Origin: a virus
Length of the DNA: 21,063 bases
Strand: one strand, 5' to 3'
Virus record (IMG/VR): IMGVR_UViG_3300017963_003226
Location: 1-21,063 of that record
Position 1 is the stretch's first letter. Every line of letters begins with the position of its first letter. The translations under genes and the position numbers were made by a program. This document shows, in pieces, positions 1 to 8,788 of this stretch. Below the pieces are notes generated by a model that searched no databases, had not been told where the DNA came from, and worked only from the letters and a program-made list of their open reading frames with translations.

Positions 1-210
1 CCTAGGCCATCCGATGCGCCCGCCGTAGCGGTCTAGAATAGGCTCCATGTGTCGGAGCACTGCGATGAGATCTTCTGGCGTGCCGCTCTCTACACGCCTC
101 ACGACAACATCGAATGACCTGTGATCGTCTTTGGTCTTTGGCAGGATGTTCATCGCACCAACCGACGAACACAACAGCGACACCGCAACGACAGCAAAAG
201 CAATGCGCAT
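1..210 (-). CDS. Exported protein, truncated by window edge
   Basis: The first 70 codons of a leftward gene are visible and its end lies outside the window. The start ATG is at 210, preceded by GGGG about six bases upstream. The N-terminus (MRIAFAVVAVSLLCSSVGA) is a compact signal peptide: one Arg, a hydrophobic core and a V-G-A signal peptidase I site near residue 19. The Cys at residue 14 is not in a good lipobox, so a lipoprotein is less likely. The visible mature part is charged and has no recognised domain. It begins 9 bases after the stop of the adaptor gene and probably shares its transcript. Exported proteins near head and tail genes can be lysis or envelope proteins, but nothing here identifies this one. 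Confidence 0.6.
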   Translation of the reverse strand, partial: MRIAFAVVAVSLLCSSVGAMNILPKTKDDHRSFDVVVRRVESGTPEDLIAVLRHMEPILDRYGGRIGWPR

Positions 211-219
211 ACCGGACCC

Positions 220-1029
220 CTAAGTGCTCGGGTAGATCTGCGTTCCGCCGACACTCATCGTGTAATTGTCCCTGTGCGTCTCAGACCCGCCAGCGCTGTG
301 ATTCTCATATTCACCATGAGTACCGACGTTCCCGAAGAACTTCGCGCTCTCAGCCTTGTCTCTCTCTATGGACGAAGCCAAAATGCGAATGAAATCAACG
401 AACTCGTCGCCACCACGGTTGCTATTCACTCGCGCCGCAGCAGCAGCTATACACGACGCGCGCAAGGTCTCGGCATACTTGATCCCGCCAAGAGGCTGCG
501 GGGCCGCGGACGTCAGCGCATCGACCAAGGCCTCATAGCGATACGTCACTTCGTAAGCATCGTCCGGCGTCGGATACCACATGACCTCCCAGAGCTGGCC
601 AGCAACGCCGTCGATAGTCTTGCGGCGGAATCCGGCTACTCGAGGCCGGCCGGTTTCCGACATCTGTAGACGCAGATTCCGGATCTTGCCTTCGCCGACA
701 TCAGCAAGCACTGGAGGTACCTGGGCGTTCGCGGCGAACGTGAACCCATCGCCAATGAGACGCCCGAAGTCCTCCGGCATGTCCTGATCAGCATCATCGG
801 CTGACGTCGTGATATTCGCGACCGGGCGCATAAACGTCCACTCGTACCCGGCCTGAATCCCCTCGGCCGCCGGCGGGTAAAGGAACTGCCGATAGCCAGT
901 CTGAACGGCTTCGTCGCACAAATTCTGTTGGGCGGTCGACAGGCTCTCTATGTCGGTCTTCCCATAGAGGAAGTACGCCACGTCAATCATCAACTCAACA
1001 TAGTCGAGAGTCAGCGTAGACAAAGGCAT
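220..1029 (-). CDS. Putative head-tail adaptor/connector protein
   Basis: A 269-residue protein. The N-terminal helical part (residues 1-50) leads to a YPP motif and YEWTFMRP near residues 60-70. A beta-rich middle ends in a pattern of the type WYPTPDDAYEVTYRY (about residues 150-165), and a helical C-terminal part contains GGDEFVDF. From memory, this arrangement (helix, FLYPP, W-F-RP, P-DxxY-x-xTYRY) recurs in tailed-phage proteins encoded just after the capsid genes and thought to act as head-completion or adaptor proteins in the connector. Its position downstream of the capsid genes agrees. The ATG at 1029 follows AAGGGG about nine bases upstream. A tail tubular A-like adaptor is the closest functional idea, but no sequence match could be run. 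Confidence 0.55.
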   Translation of the reverse strand: MPLSTLTLDYVELMIDVAYFLYGKTDIESLSTAQQNLCDEAVQTGYRQFLYPPAAEGIQAGYEWTFMRPVANITTSADDADQDMPEDFGRLIGDGFTFAANAQVPPVLADVGEGKIRNLRLQMSETGRPRVAGFRRKTIDGVAGQLWEVMWYPTPDDAYEVTYRYEALVDALTSAAPQPLGGIKYAETLRASCIAAAAARVNSNRGGDEFVDFIRILASSIERDKAESAKFFGNVGTHGEYENHSAGGSETHRDNYTMSVGGTQIYPST

Positions 1030-1056
1030 AGAACACCGCCCCTTCAGTCGGCGCGA

Positions 1057-1314
1057 CTACTTCTTGTCCCCAAGAGGCTTCTCTCCAGCGGAAGCCTTTT
1101 CCTTCTTCGCAGGCTTATCCTCAGCCTCATTGATGTGATCGCCAAACAGCGCGAGCATGATGAGTTCTTTCGTAGTGATCTGCCCTGCGCTACAAATCGA
1201 CACGATGCGCTCGTACGTGTGGTACGACCTCACAAGCTCAGCTGGGATCTTGTCCTCAGGACCGAGCTCCAAAATACGACGAAAATCGCTCTGTACAGCA
1301 GTCGGAAGTTCCAT
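1057..1314 (-). CDS. Small hypothetical protein in head gene block
   Basis: An 85-residue protein starting MELPTAVQSDF. The ATG at 1314 is preferred because GGAGAGG lies six bases upstream; an in-frame TTG at 1329 has no comparable site. Residues 1-60 look helical, and the last 25 residues are a Lys/Glu/Ala-rich polar tail (DKPAKKEKASAGEKPLGDKK), probably disordered. It sits directly after a strong terminator hairpin (1338-1368) and 27 bases before the adaptor gene, so its level probably depends on read-through. No known family is recognised. A head completion or tail assembly accessory role is only a guess from location. Confidence 0.6.
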   Translation of the reverse strand: MELPTAVQSDFRRILELGPEDKIPAELVRSYHTYERIVSICSAGQITTKELIMLALFGDHINEAEDKPAKKEKASAGEKPLGDKK

Positions 1315-1337
1315 GTCATTCCTCTCCAAAGCAAGAA

Positions 1338-1368
1338 GCCGAGGGGGAGAATGGTACTCCCCCTCGGC
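1338..1368 (-). terminator. Strong hairpin terminator after capsid genes
   Basis: A perfect 12-bp inverted repeat, GCCGAGGGGGAG (1338-1349) and CTCCCCCTCGGC (1357-1368), with a 7-base loop. Read leftward it is followed by TTCTTGCTTT, a moderately U-rich tail, as expected of an intrinsic terminator. It lies between the beta-rich capsid-associated gene (ends 1384) and the next small gene (starts 1314), so it would cut the late transcript after the most abundant head proteins. Confidence 0.75.
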
Positions 1369-1383
1369 GAAGTTGCATCGCTA

Positions 1384-2448
1384 CTACGCCTCTGTCGCGC
1401 CACCTACGACCATGATGGTTCGCCACAGTCCGGTCCACTGCAGATAACACGCATCGGCAGCGGCGTCGATGGCATTGATCTCGGCCAATGCCGTGCCAGC
1501 GAGTACGATTCCGCCTGTATCGAGATCCACCGTCACGTCATTGGTGGTCATCGTACCCATACAGACAAAGCCGATCTTTGCGCCATAGATCGTCTCGTCA
1601 GGAAGGTCGATGTCGAAGTCTGCAGCCAGAGTCACTCCGCCATTGATATACGAAATGCCGCCCAGCATCGGGGCGTAGTCCGTATCGCCGGCGTTCGGCG
1701 GGCTGATCCACGTCACGCAGCCCGAAGTCTCTTCCGTACCATCGTAGAGGTACGCGAGCGCTGTCGGGTTGCCCGTATAGACGTAGTACGAGCAGGTGAG
1801 CGAGCCAGTGCTGAGAGTCGACAGACAAGTCGCGGCAAGCACGATTGTTGTCGCGTCTGTGATGCTGCCGACAAGATACTTGCCAGCAACGAACACTCCG
1901 GTGCCATCGCCTTCGCAGGCCAGCATGACAACGGTGTCGCCGACTGTGAAGTCTGACGAGTCAGACACAGTGAGCGTCTTGCCGTCGGTCGCATCCAGCG
2001 AGCCGGTACCGTCCTTGACGCTCTCCAACACGCCAGTGACTGTCTGAAGCGCACGTGCAGCTCCGCGGCCGATGAAGCCCTTGTCGCTGAAGCGGCCAGC
2101 ACCCGTGCCTCCACCAGCCTGCGCACCGAGGATCGTGGTATCGATGACCGTATCGGCACCGAGAGCGATCGCGCAGACGGATCCTGGCTCGTTGATGGTT
2201 ACCCATCCCTCGCCAGTCGAATCGAGAGTCACGTTCGCATTGAGAACGCCTGCGAAGTGACGATGATTCGAGGTCGAGATCGGCTCGACACGCTTGTCCC
2301 TCGAGCCTTCCGAGGTCGTCGCAGTGCCATAATCGCGGTTGTAGGCAACACCTTCACCGCGATAGTAGGTCGTGCTGGCAGTGCCGACGAGATAGACACG
2401 CTTCTGCTTCTTGACAGACTGATTGATATGCTGCGCAGGATGAGTCAT
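1384..2448 (-). CDS. Putative capsid-associated structural protein
   Basis: A 354-residue protein encoded immediately downstream of the major capsid gene. The start ATG at 2448 (MTHPAQHINQ) is chosen because GGAGG lies eight bases upstream; the frame stays open a further 17 codons without a comparable site. Composition is that of a beta-rich structural protein: Gly, Thr, Ser, Val and Asp dominate. Features include a glycine-rich turn (AQAGGGTGAGRF) near residue 115 and repeated short segments of the type DGTG..LDATDGKTLTVSDSSDFTVGDT. There is no signal peptide or membrane segment. Genes in this slot often encode capsid decoration or stabilising proteins, but no family was recognised, so the role is inferred from position. 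Confidence 0.6.
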   Translation of the reverse strand: MTHPAQHINQSVKKQKRVYLVGTASTTYYRGEGVAYNRDYGTATTSEGSRDKRVEPISTSNHRHFAGVLNANVTLDSTGEGWVTINEPGSVCAIALGADTVIDTTILGAQAGGGTGAGRFSDKGFIGRGAARALQTVTGVLESVKDGTGSLDATDGKTLTVSDSSDFTVGDTVVMLACEGDGTGVFVAGKYLVGSITDATTIVLAATCLSTLSTGSLTCSYYVYTGNPTALAYLYDGTEETSGCVTWISPPNAGDTDYAPMLGGISYINGGVTLAADFDIDLPDETIYGAKIGFVCMGTMTTNDVTVDLDTGGIVLAGTALAEINAIDAAADACYLQWTGLWRTIMVVGGATEA

Positions 2449-2484
2449 GGTACGATCCTCCAGAAGTACATCTGCTTTCCAGGC

Positions 2485-2515
2485 GCCCTGCCAGGACACA
2501 TATCACCGGCAGGGC
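2485..2515 (-). promoter_or_regulatory. Intercistronic hairpin after the capsid gene
   Basis: A perfect 8-bp inverted repeat, GCCCTGCC (2485-2492) and GGCAGGGC (2508-2515), with a 15-base loop, lies in the 92-base gap between the major capsid gene and the next head gene. There is no U-tract in the leftward direction, so it is more likely an mRNA-stabilising or processing element than a full terminator. Confidence 0.4.
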
Positions 2516-2540
2516 ATCACTGGCAAATTGCTACGAGCGA

Positions 2541-3578
2541 CTACTGGTAGAACACCGCCTGGCGGCGCAAGTCATCGCAGCACATGTTCCACGCCATGCT
2601 GACGATTACCGCGAAGCAGTGCGGCTGCTTGTCGAGCCGCTTGACCTTCGTCCGCTTCATGAACCAGTTCTTGAGGAACTTGGCGTAGAAGTGGTTGAAG
2701 TCGATCATGTACAGCGGGTTGTCCGTCTTGCTGTCGAAGTACGGAACGTACCTGATGCCCGCACCGCGGAACACCGGCATCTGCGTGCTCAGGTCGAACC
2801 CCAGCGAGTCATTGTTCGACTTCGCCACGTTCTTCAGAGCGTACTTCGTCTCCCAGTTGGTGAAGATGCCGCGGCTGTATCCGCTGCGGCCCATCCCGGG
2901 CTCCGGAGCCGGCGCGATCCACTTCGTCTTGTCCGCGGCCTGCTCCATCATGTACACAAGACCGGTCGACGCGGTGTCGGTGACATCCGTGTACTGGCCG
3001 GTGAAGTTCTTGTGCCTCGCGTAATCGGTGCTGGAGATACCAGCACGACCAGCAGAGAAACCGGAGGGGTCAACGCCGTTGAAGCCCAGCGTTGCGGCCT
3101 TCGTGATCCAGTACTCGACACCAAACGGAGTGTCATTGTCGCTTGACGAGTCGGGCTTGCCCCACACATCGGCCTCCGACAGCTCGATCATCGACGTGAT
3201 CATTCGAGAATTTTCGGTCTGTACGAGATCGAAAAGCTCTTCGGGGCCATTGTTCATGGCCTCTTCGCGCTCGTCGTAGACCATGTTGCCATCGGTGTAG
3301 GTCCAGGGGACCGTGCCGACGACGGCAGCGTCATCACGGGAATAATCGATCTCATTGAAGAGACCGACGTGCTGAGCGCTGTGATTGTGGTCCATGATGT
3401 ACCGGACCGTGATTCCACGACCAGACTTCTGCTGCTCACGCCTCGTGCGAGCGATCTCGTTGAAGCCGACGTGCTCCTGCAGGTCGGTCATCTCGCCGAT
3501 CCACTTGCCCTTGTTCAGGTGATTCAGGGTCGCGAGAACAGCATCAGGCATCTGTTCAGGAGTAAGTACCTGACCCAT
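2541..3578 (-). CDS. Major capsid protein
   Basis: A 345-residue protein that would form the capsid shell. It starts with a polar N-terminus (MGQVLTPEQMPDAVLATLNHL) and has the alpha/beta composition usual for HK97-fold capsid proteins. The C-terminus (IVSMAWNMCCDDLRRQAVFYQ) resembles a terminal segment common to many phage capsid proteins, in which a strand ends in a CxxRRQ-type motif. Size is normal for the class. It lies after portal and scaffold-like genes and 31 bases past the scaffold stop, the expected order. The ATG at 3578 follows AAGGA seven bases upstream. Assignment rests on position, size and family resemblance rather than a diagnostic catalytic motif. Confidence 0.8.
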   Translation of the reverse strand: MGQVLTPEQMPDAVLATLNHLNKGKWIGEMTDLQEHVGFNEIARTRREQQKSGRGITVRYIMDHNHSAQHVGLFNEIDYSRDDAAVVGTVPWTYTDGNMVYDEREEAMNNGPEELFDLVQTENSRMITSMIELSEADVWGKPDSSSDNDTPFGVEYWITKAATLGFNGVDPSGFSAGRAGISSTDYARHKNFTGQYTDVTDTASTGLVYMMEQAADKTKWIAPAPEPGMGRSGYSRGIFTNWETKYALKNVAKSNNDSLGFDLSTQMPVFRGAGIRYVPYFDSKTDNPLYMIDFNHFYAKFLKNWFMKRTKVKRLDKQPHCFAVIVSMAWNMCCDDLRRQAVFYQ

Positions 3579-3609
3579 TGGTCATTCCTTCCAGAAAAAC
3601 GTCGAAAGA

Positions 3610-4659
3610 CTAGTCGTCCGAGTAGAACCCCTTCAGCTCTTCAAGAGCATCAGCTTCGCGCTCCGCAGCAGTGCCACCTTCAAGAGAACCAACAGCACCA
3701 CCGCTAGTGAAACGCCCGCTCGTGTTCCTGGGCCGATTGACGGACTGACGCGAACGACTCGCTGCAGCATTCTTCGCCGCAGCGCCTTTCAGTGATTTCA
3801 CTTTGTCGCTAAACGCGGAATCCAAGGCAGCCTTGAAGGCTGCCTGCTTACTGAGAGACCTACCCTCAGTCTTCGCCTCGGCAATGAGGAACTTGATATG
3901 GCGATCCATCTTCGCTCGCGCATTCTTCTGTTCCCCAGCCGGCAGATCGACGGCATTGCCTTCACCGAACAAATCGATGTAGTTCTTGCCGAGCTTAGCG
4001 ACTTCAACGTCAACCCACGTACCTTGCGAGTCGACACTCTGTTTGACTTCCTTCTGAAGCGCAGAAATCATCTCCTGCTGCTTCACGACAGTCTCCTGCT
4101 GTTTCACAACAAGGGACTTCACTGCCTTGATCGCGTTCGCGACACCCTCGTCATACTCCTCGGTGTCGAGATCCGGTATGCTGGCCAGCAACTCAGCGAA
4201 CTCGTCCTTCTGCTCGCTGCCGCCTTCCTTCTTCTTGTCGGAAGAAGCCGCCGCCTCGGATGCGGCCTCGAGCTTCGCGACAACACTTTCCAGCGCATCG
4301 TTGTTCCCGAAAGCCTTGACCTCAGCGACCGACATGCCAGCCTTCACGGCGCGCTCAAGCATCGCATCGTCCACTACGGGAGCTTGCTCTCCGCCAGCGG
4401 CCTCCTGCGAACCGTCACCATCACCACTACCGGTTCCCTCGTCAGGTTCCGTGGTAGCAGCCTCCTCTTCTTTGCCAGCAGCGGCCTGCGGCTTCGGAGG
4501 CTTCTCGCCGGCCGGAGCATTCCTCTCGGCGTCGGCTTTGGTTTCTTCTTCGATGATCTTGTTGAGCCCATCCATGAAATCAGGCTCCTTGTTCTTTCCG
4601 GCGTTCTCGTCGACGCCCTCTTCTACCTGCGGCTCAACCTTCGTGTCTACGTCGCTCAC
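3610..4659 (-). CDS. Putative scaffolding protein
   Basis: A 349-residue, highly acidic protein between portal and major capsid genes. Residues 1-95 are low-complexity and rich in Glu, Ala, Gly and Pro. A coiled-coil stretch follows (about residues 170-215, including repeated VVKQQETVVKQQE). The C-terminal region is basic and Ala/Lys/Arg/Ser-rich, with a short acidic end. An acidic disordered N-terminus, a central coil and a basic C-terminus are typical of scaffolds that bind capsid subunits through the basic tail. Translation starts at GTG 4659, with AGGAGG five bases upstream lying across the stop of the preceding gene, which implies translational coupling. No protease motif is seen. Confidence 0.7.
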   Translation of the reverse strand: MSDVDTKVEPQVEEGVDENAGKNKEPDFMDGLNKIIEEETKADAERNAPAGEKPPKPQAAAGKEEEAATTEPDEGTGSGDGDGSQEAAGGEQAPVVDDAMLERAVKAGMSVAEVKAFGNNDALESVVAKLEAASEAAASSDKKKEGGSEQKDEFAELLASIPDLDTEEYDEGVANAIKAVKSLVVKQQETVVKQQEMISALQKEVKQSVDSQGTWVDVEVAKLGKNYIDLFGEGNAVDLPAGEQKNARAKMDRHIKFLIAEAKTEGRSLSKQAAFKAALDSAFSDKVKSLKGAAAKNAAASRSRQSVNRPRNTSGRFTSGGAVGSLEGGTAAEREADALEELKGFYSDD

Positions 4660-4668
4660 AAATGCCTC

Positions 4669-5034
4669 CTACCCGGAGAATGCATCACCATATCCACCAT
4701 CGAAATCAGTGGCACCGACCAATTCGGCATACTTCTTCTTATGCTCCTTGGAACGCCATTCAGGACGCCCTCTCTCGTCGAAGTGAGTCGGGACGCCGTG
4801 CTTATCAGCGAATTCCATATACTGCTTGCTCTGAGTCGGGTGCACCGCCAGTGCGTTAGACTTCATGGGCCAGCACGACGGCGTGTCTCGACCGCGAGAC
4901 GCAATCTCTGCTCCTAGATGTCTCTCGCAGACGACCCCATCGTCGAGTGTGATTGTACGAGGTGCTTCACCACATGGATACTGACGCTCGATCAACTCCT
5001 CAGTCTCCGGGTGCTCGTATAGGAACCTCGCCAT
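4669..5034 (-). CDS. Conserved phage protein between portal and scaffold
   Basis: A 121-residue protein. Near the N-terminus Cys21 and a CERH motif (Cys36, His39) suggest a reduced zinc-ribbon-like element similar in outline to FmdB-type ribbons. A central SNALAVHPTQ segment and a C-terminal pattern of the type GVPTHFDERGRPEWRS...Y...DFDGGYGD follow. From memory, the combination of an A-VHP-Q motif with a terminal GGYGD recurs in small proteins in this slot of many tailed phages; their function is unknown. The ATG at 5034 overlaps the portal stop by one base (TAATG), and its own stop merges with the scaffold ribosome site, so the three genes are translated together. Confidence 0.65.
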   Translation of the reverse strand: MARFLYEHPETEELIERQYPCGEAPRTITLDDGVVCERHLGAEIASRGRDTPSCWPMKSNALAVHPTQSKQYMEFADKHGVPTHFDERGRPEWRSKEHKKKYAELVGATDFDGGYGDAFSG

Positions 5035-6803
5035 TACCCGACCGCCCTTCCAGCTGCAGCCGCCTCCGCCGGCTGGACCTTTCCGCCAAGCAACGTCTGC
5101 ATCAACGAGCCGTCTTTCCCTGCGCGAGTCGCGCCCGGCCGATTGATTCGCACATATTTCCGAGTCGTCGACGATGGCTTCGACACCGGGATTGGATTTC
5201 CAACAGGCCCATCGGCTTGCTGAAACTGATTAGGATCGAGCGCAACGATGAGCTGATCCAACTCAGGAAGATTCGAATAGTCGCCAAGAATATCGTTCAA
5301 CCGCCTGACGTCGAGCCCAAGTCCCTGCTGCTGGAAGAACGGCTGCAGTGGGATATAGAACTCGTTGATGATGCCCCTGATCTTCTGGAGCTTTGTAGAC
5401 GGGTTGTCATCACGCATCGAATGCGGATTGATCGAGAAGTTGAAGTCAAGGAAATCCCCCTGCCGAGTCTCTGGGGTCCACTTGACCGCGATGTAATCGC
5501 CAACTCCGGGGATCTCCTTTTGAAGCGTTCGCTCACGGACAGGATCAGTCCACTCGTACCACGATAGCTGACGAAAGATGCCACGGGTAAACTCGGCCAT
5601 CGCATCTTGCATGTCGGCGAGCTGAGCATTAGCGCTGTTCGAAAGAAGCTCTTCCTGACCGACAGTGTCGCTCTGCGGAGACAGACCACCGAGAGTATCG
5701 AGGTTGCCCGCTGCCCAGGAAAAGATGTCCTTCACCTGCACGAATGTGGCAAGTACTTGCTGGTCTACCCCGCCAACTGATACCTCTTCCGGCTTCTGCC
5801 CATTCCAGAAGATACCATCGCCATCCGAAGCGGCCTTGAATCTCTTGGCGCCCTCCTCGTCACTGAAGGCGGCGACACGCTTTTGGTTTTGTACCTGATG
5901 AGCCAGTCTTCGGAACATCCCGTTGGCAAGCTCATGCAGATTTCGCACAGCAGCGAATGGAGGGAGCGGCATCGCATTATCAGGGACATCGTTGTACCAC
6001 AGCGAGTGGTACGGCCCGTCTTCCGGAGCGTCGAAGTCGATGACCTCGAGTGCGCGCTCGGCCTTGTTGACGACGTAGGTCACGAGCTGGTTGCGCTTCG
6101 GCAGCCACACGTCCTGCATGGTGATTCGATCGGCGGCATTGTCTTCGCCGGAGCCAGGCGCATGGCTCAAAGCCTCAGCACGCTCAGCGCCATGATCATC
6201 AGTCATGCCGAGATCACTCGCAGCAAGGCCGAGTTTTTCCCACGCACCGGGGTACCTCAAGTCGAATTCGTCTCGAGGCAAGTAGTACATGTCACCTTCG
6301 AACATCGGGTCGCCCGCCGAACGCGCGGACATGTCACACACGTAATCGTCGAAGCTGACCTTCGCGATGAACGGCTCAGTCACGTCGACCATCTCGCCGG
6401 AAACTTCCTGCTTCCCCATGTACTCGAGGCCTACTTTGAGAATTACCTTCGGCGAGAAGAGCGAGTCGGCCGCGGCACGGCGTAGGAGCTTACCAAGATG
6501 AGTGTCCTTCGCGGTGTCGTCGCAGGCCAGCTCGAAGTTCTTGGCCAGGGGGCGCAGCGATGAATGCGGGGTAGTAATCTTTGCGGTAGGAGCACGCACG
6601 GCGAGTTGCCGGACGTAGATGCTCGTGGCCATCGACAGGAAATACAGGTAGACCTTCTTCGCCTGCGCGTCGTCACTGTATTCGCTGCCGACGAATGACT
6701 CCAGGAGTCTCTTCCGCTTCTCCCGAAACGGAACGAGCTTGCGATACGACTCACGCACCGCGGAGACGAGCCTCTTGAAGTCTTTCGGCTTCCTCGGGTC
6801 CAT
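5034..6803 (-). CDS. Portal protein
   Basis: A 589-residue protein that would form the dodecameric ring at the DNA entry vertex. The start is placed at ATG 6803 (MDPRKPKDFKRLVSAV) because GAGGAG lies five bases upstream; the open frame upstream overlaps the terminase end and is unlikely to be translated. The N-terminal half has the helical region usual for portals, with YSDDAQAKKVYLYFLSMATS near residue 40, then a long beta/alpha wing and a helical stem region (LDTLGGLSPQSDTVGQEELLSN, about residues 380-410). The C-terminal part after residue 520 is low-complexity and Pro/Gly/Ala-rich. Size and position directly after the large terminase support the call. Confidence 0.8.
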   Translation of the reverse strand: MDPRKPKDFKRLVSAVRESYRKLVPFREKRKRLLESFVGSEYSDDAQAKKVYLYFLSMATSIYVRQLAVRAPTAKITTPHSSLRPLAKNFELACDDTAKDTHLGKLLRRAAADSLFSPKVILKVGLEYMGKQEVSGEMVDVTEPFIAKVSFDDYVCDMSARSAGDPMFEGDMYYLPRDEFDLRYPGAWEKLGLAASDLGMTDDHGAERAEALSHAPGSGEDNAADRITMQDVWLPKRNQLVTYVVNKAERALEVIDFDAPEDGPYHSLWYNDVPDNAMPLPPFAAVRNLHELANGMFRRLAHQVQNQKRVAAFSDEEGAKRFKAASDGDGIFWNGQKPEEVSVGGVDQQVLATFVQVKDIFSWAAGNLDTLGGLSPQSDTVGQEELLSNSANAQLADMQDAMAEFTRGIFRQLSWYEWTDPVRERTLQKEIPGVGDYIAVKWTPETRQGDFLDFNFSINPHSMRDDNPSTKLQKIRGIINEFYIPLQPFFQQQGLGLDVRRLNDILGDYSNLPELDQLIVALDPNQFQQADGPVGNPIPVSKPSSTTRKYVRINRPGATRAGKDGSLMQTLLGGKVQPAEAAAAGRAVG

Positions 6804-6859
6804 TTCTACTCCTCGCCAGAAGCATACGTCGATATCCGAGTACAAGAAAGCACAATTTT

Positions 6860-8788
6860 CTACCAGTCGACATCTTTCTCGGCGGCGGCCAGGGCAGCTT
6901 CTTCCTCGCGAAGCCGCCAAGCGACACTCATATACGGGATCTCAGGCTCCTTCGCCTCAGCCTCGACCTTCTTCAGTATCAGAGCTCGGCTGACGAGAGC
7001 ATCAGCAATCGCCTCGTCACCGTGCGCCTCGCGCGCGCCACCAGGATCCTGGCTGTTCGCCGCCCTCGAGTGCTCGACCTTCCCGCCGGGCTGCACGATG
7101 AACTGCAAGCACTCAAGCATCCCCTCTTCCGACACGTTGATGTAATCTCGCCCCTGGAGCTTCGACCTGTACTCGCGCATCAATACCGCGCGGTCCTCGG
7201 CATTCATGTAGTAGCCAGGCTGATCAGAAATCCGCTGACGAGTGCGCTCCTCGTTGCGGCGGTAGTAGATCTTCGAGTACTTCCTCTCCACGATCACCTT
7301 CGTGAAGCTTCGACCAGGAGCTCCAGTCGCATCCCAAATCAGGAACCCGTTGTTGAACCACTTGGCCAGCGCGATCGTCTCTGCAGCGAACTTGTCGGGA
7401 GTCGTGAAGGGGTCACGCCACACTGCGACCTTCCGGCCGGTCGCGAGATCAACGACGGACGTCGCGCTGTTCGACGCGCCAGTCCCGAAAGACACGTCAC
7501 TACCGAGCGCGAATGAACGACCATCCATGTACTCGCGATCAGTCAACGTCCCACTGTCGCCGCGGAGATTGAACCACAAATGCAACGGGCCTTTGTCGTC
7601 GACCTGGAACCCGAGAGGCTCGAGCGTATCTCGATCGTACAGCAGTCGGCCGCGCAACATCGGCTTCGAACAGTACTCGGCGATCAGCTTGCGGATGAAG
7701 TCCTGATCGAAGAACTGATAGGCCGACCCAATGAAGTCGATGTTCAACTCTTGCGCGATCTTCTGCTTCGACGGACTCCGCGCACACTCGAAGTCAAACC
7801 ACGGACTGCGTATTGAGTAGTCACCATCAAGGATGAACGGGTACTGCTCGGGGTAGATAACGTATTCCGGTTTCTGCATCCCCTGGCGCAGAACCTTCAC
7901 CATACCAGTGAAGTTGTCGAGAAGCTTCAATCGATAGTTGCCAGTCGAGTCCTTCTCACTCGTGTACAAGCCTCGGTTGTAGACTGGGTGCTCCGTCCAA
8001 TGCAGACGAAGTATCCGAGCAGCCGTCTTGTGAACCACGTCGTAGAAAGCGTTAGCCGCGCCCTGCGGAGTCGAGTTGAAAATCCGGCAGAAGGCCGACT
8101 GCTGCGTCGAGTCAAGCGCCTTGAATCCTTCGGACACTTCGAACGCCGCGAACTCATCGATGAACATCGCTGTGCGGCGATCGCCACGAGCGGCGTCTGA
8201 AGTCGTCGACTCACCATCGATCGTACTGCCCGTCTCGGCGTTCTCGAGATGGAGCAGTGTTCGGTTCGGATCCTTCGAGCCGAGATGCCGGCCACGAGGC
8301 AGAAGCCAGCGCGGCTGATTCTTGTGCAGGAAATCGATCTTCCAGAACAACGACTTCACGTTGCCCTTCTTGTCTACATAATCTTCGTTGCGCGATACGA
8401 GCAGGAATGTCAGCTCATCCTTGAAATGCCAGAACCACTCGAAGACAGTAAGCCCCATCCATGACGCGCCCATCGTTCGGCTCTTCGGGAGCGCCACGTC
8501 GTATCCGTTTTCGATCGCGTCGAAAAGCGCGTCCATCGCCTTGTCTTGGAAATCGTATGTGAGGAATGGCTTCTTCGGGGCCTGCGTATCTCGCGGGTCA
8601 TAGGTCCAGCAGAAGAGGTTCACGTAGAACAGCATGTCCTCTGAGCACATCCGGTGCAGCGCGCCTGCGAACTCAGGATCCTTCGACGCGGCTAGAAGCA
8701 CCTGCTTGCGGAACTCGATGTTCTCGTCGAAGTCTTTCGGGACAAGGTGGTAGTGCGGGTATCGCTCGCTGTCGAGGTCGACTATCAC
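6860..8788 (-). CDS. terL: Terminase large subunit
   Basis: A 642-residue DNA-packaging ATPase and nuclease. The ATPase domain shows a Walker A-type loop (PKSRTMGASW, residues 101-110), Walker B (AMFIDEF, with Asp211 and Glu212) and a coupling motif (STPQG, residues 239-243). The RNase H-like nuclease domain carries an acidic residue in GSDVSFG (Asp431), a second in LIWDATG, and late acidic residues in DEAIADALVSRAL. The enzyme would pump DNA into the prohead at the portal and cut the concatemer. The start is GTG 8788, overlapping the previous stop in GTGA, with AAGG seven bases upstream. Length is in the usual range of 450-650 residues. Confidence 0.92.
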   Translation of the reverse strand: MIVDLDSERYPHYHLVPKDFDENIEFRKQVLLAASKDPEFAGALHRMCSEDMLFYVNLFCWTYDPRDTQAPKKPFLTYDFQDKAMDALFDAIENGYDVALPKSRTMGASWMGLTVFEWFWHFKDELTFLLVSRNEDYVDKKGNVKSLFWKIDFLHKNQPRWLLPRGRHLGSKDPNRTLLHLENAETGSTIDGESTTSDAARGDRRTAMFIDEFAAFEVSEGFKALDSTQQSAFCRIFNSTPQGAANAFYDVVHKTAARILRLHWTEHPVYNRGLYTSEKDSTGNYRLKLLDNFTGMVKVLRQGMQKPEYVIYPEQYPFILDGDYSIRSPWFDFECARSPSKQKIAQELNIDFIGSAYQFFDQDFIRKLIAEYCSKPMLRGRLLYDRDTLEPLGFQVDDKGPLHLWFNLRGDSGTLTDREYMDGRSFALGSDVSFGTGASNSATSVVDLATGRKVAVWRDPFTTPDKFAAETIALAKWFNNGFLIWDATGAPGRSFTKVIVERKYSKIYYRRNEERTRQRISDQPGYYMNAEDRAVLMREYRSKLQGRDYINVSEEGMLECLQFIVQPGGKVEHSRAANSQDPGGAREAHGDEAIADALVSRALILKKVEAEAKEPEIPYMSVAWRLREEEAALAAAEKDVDW

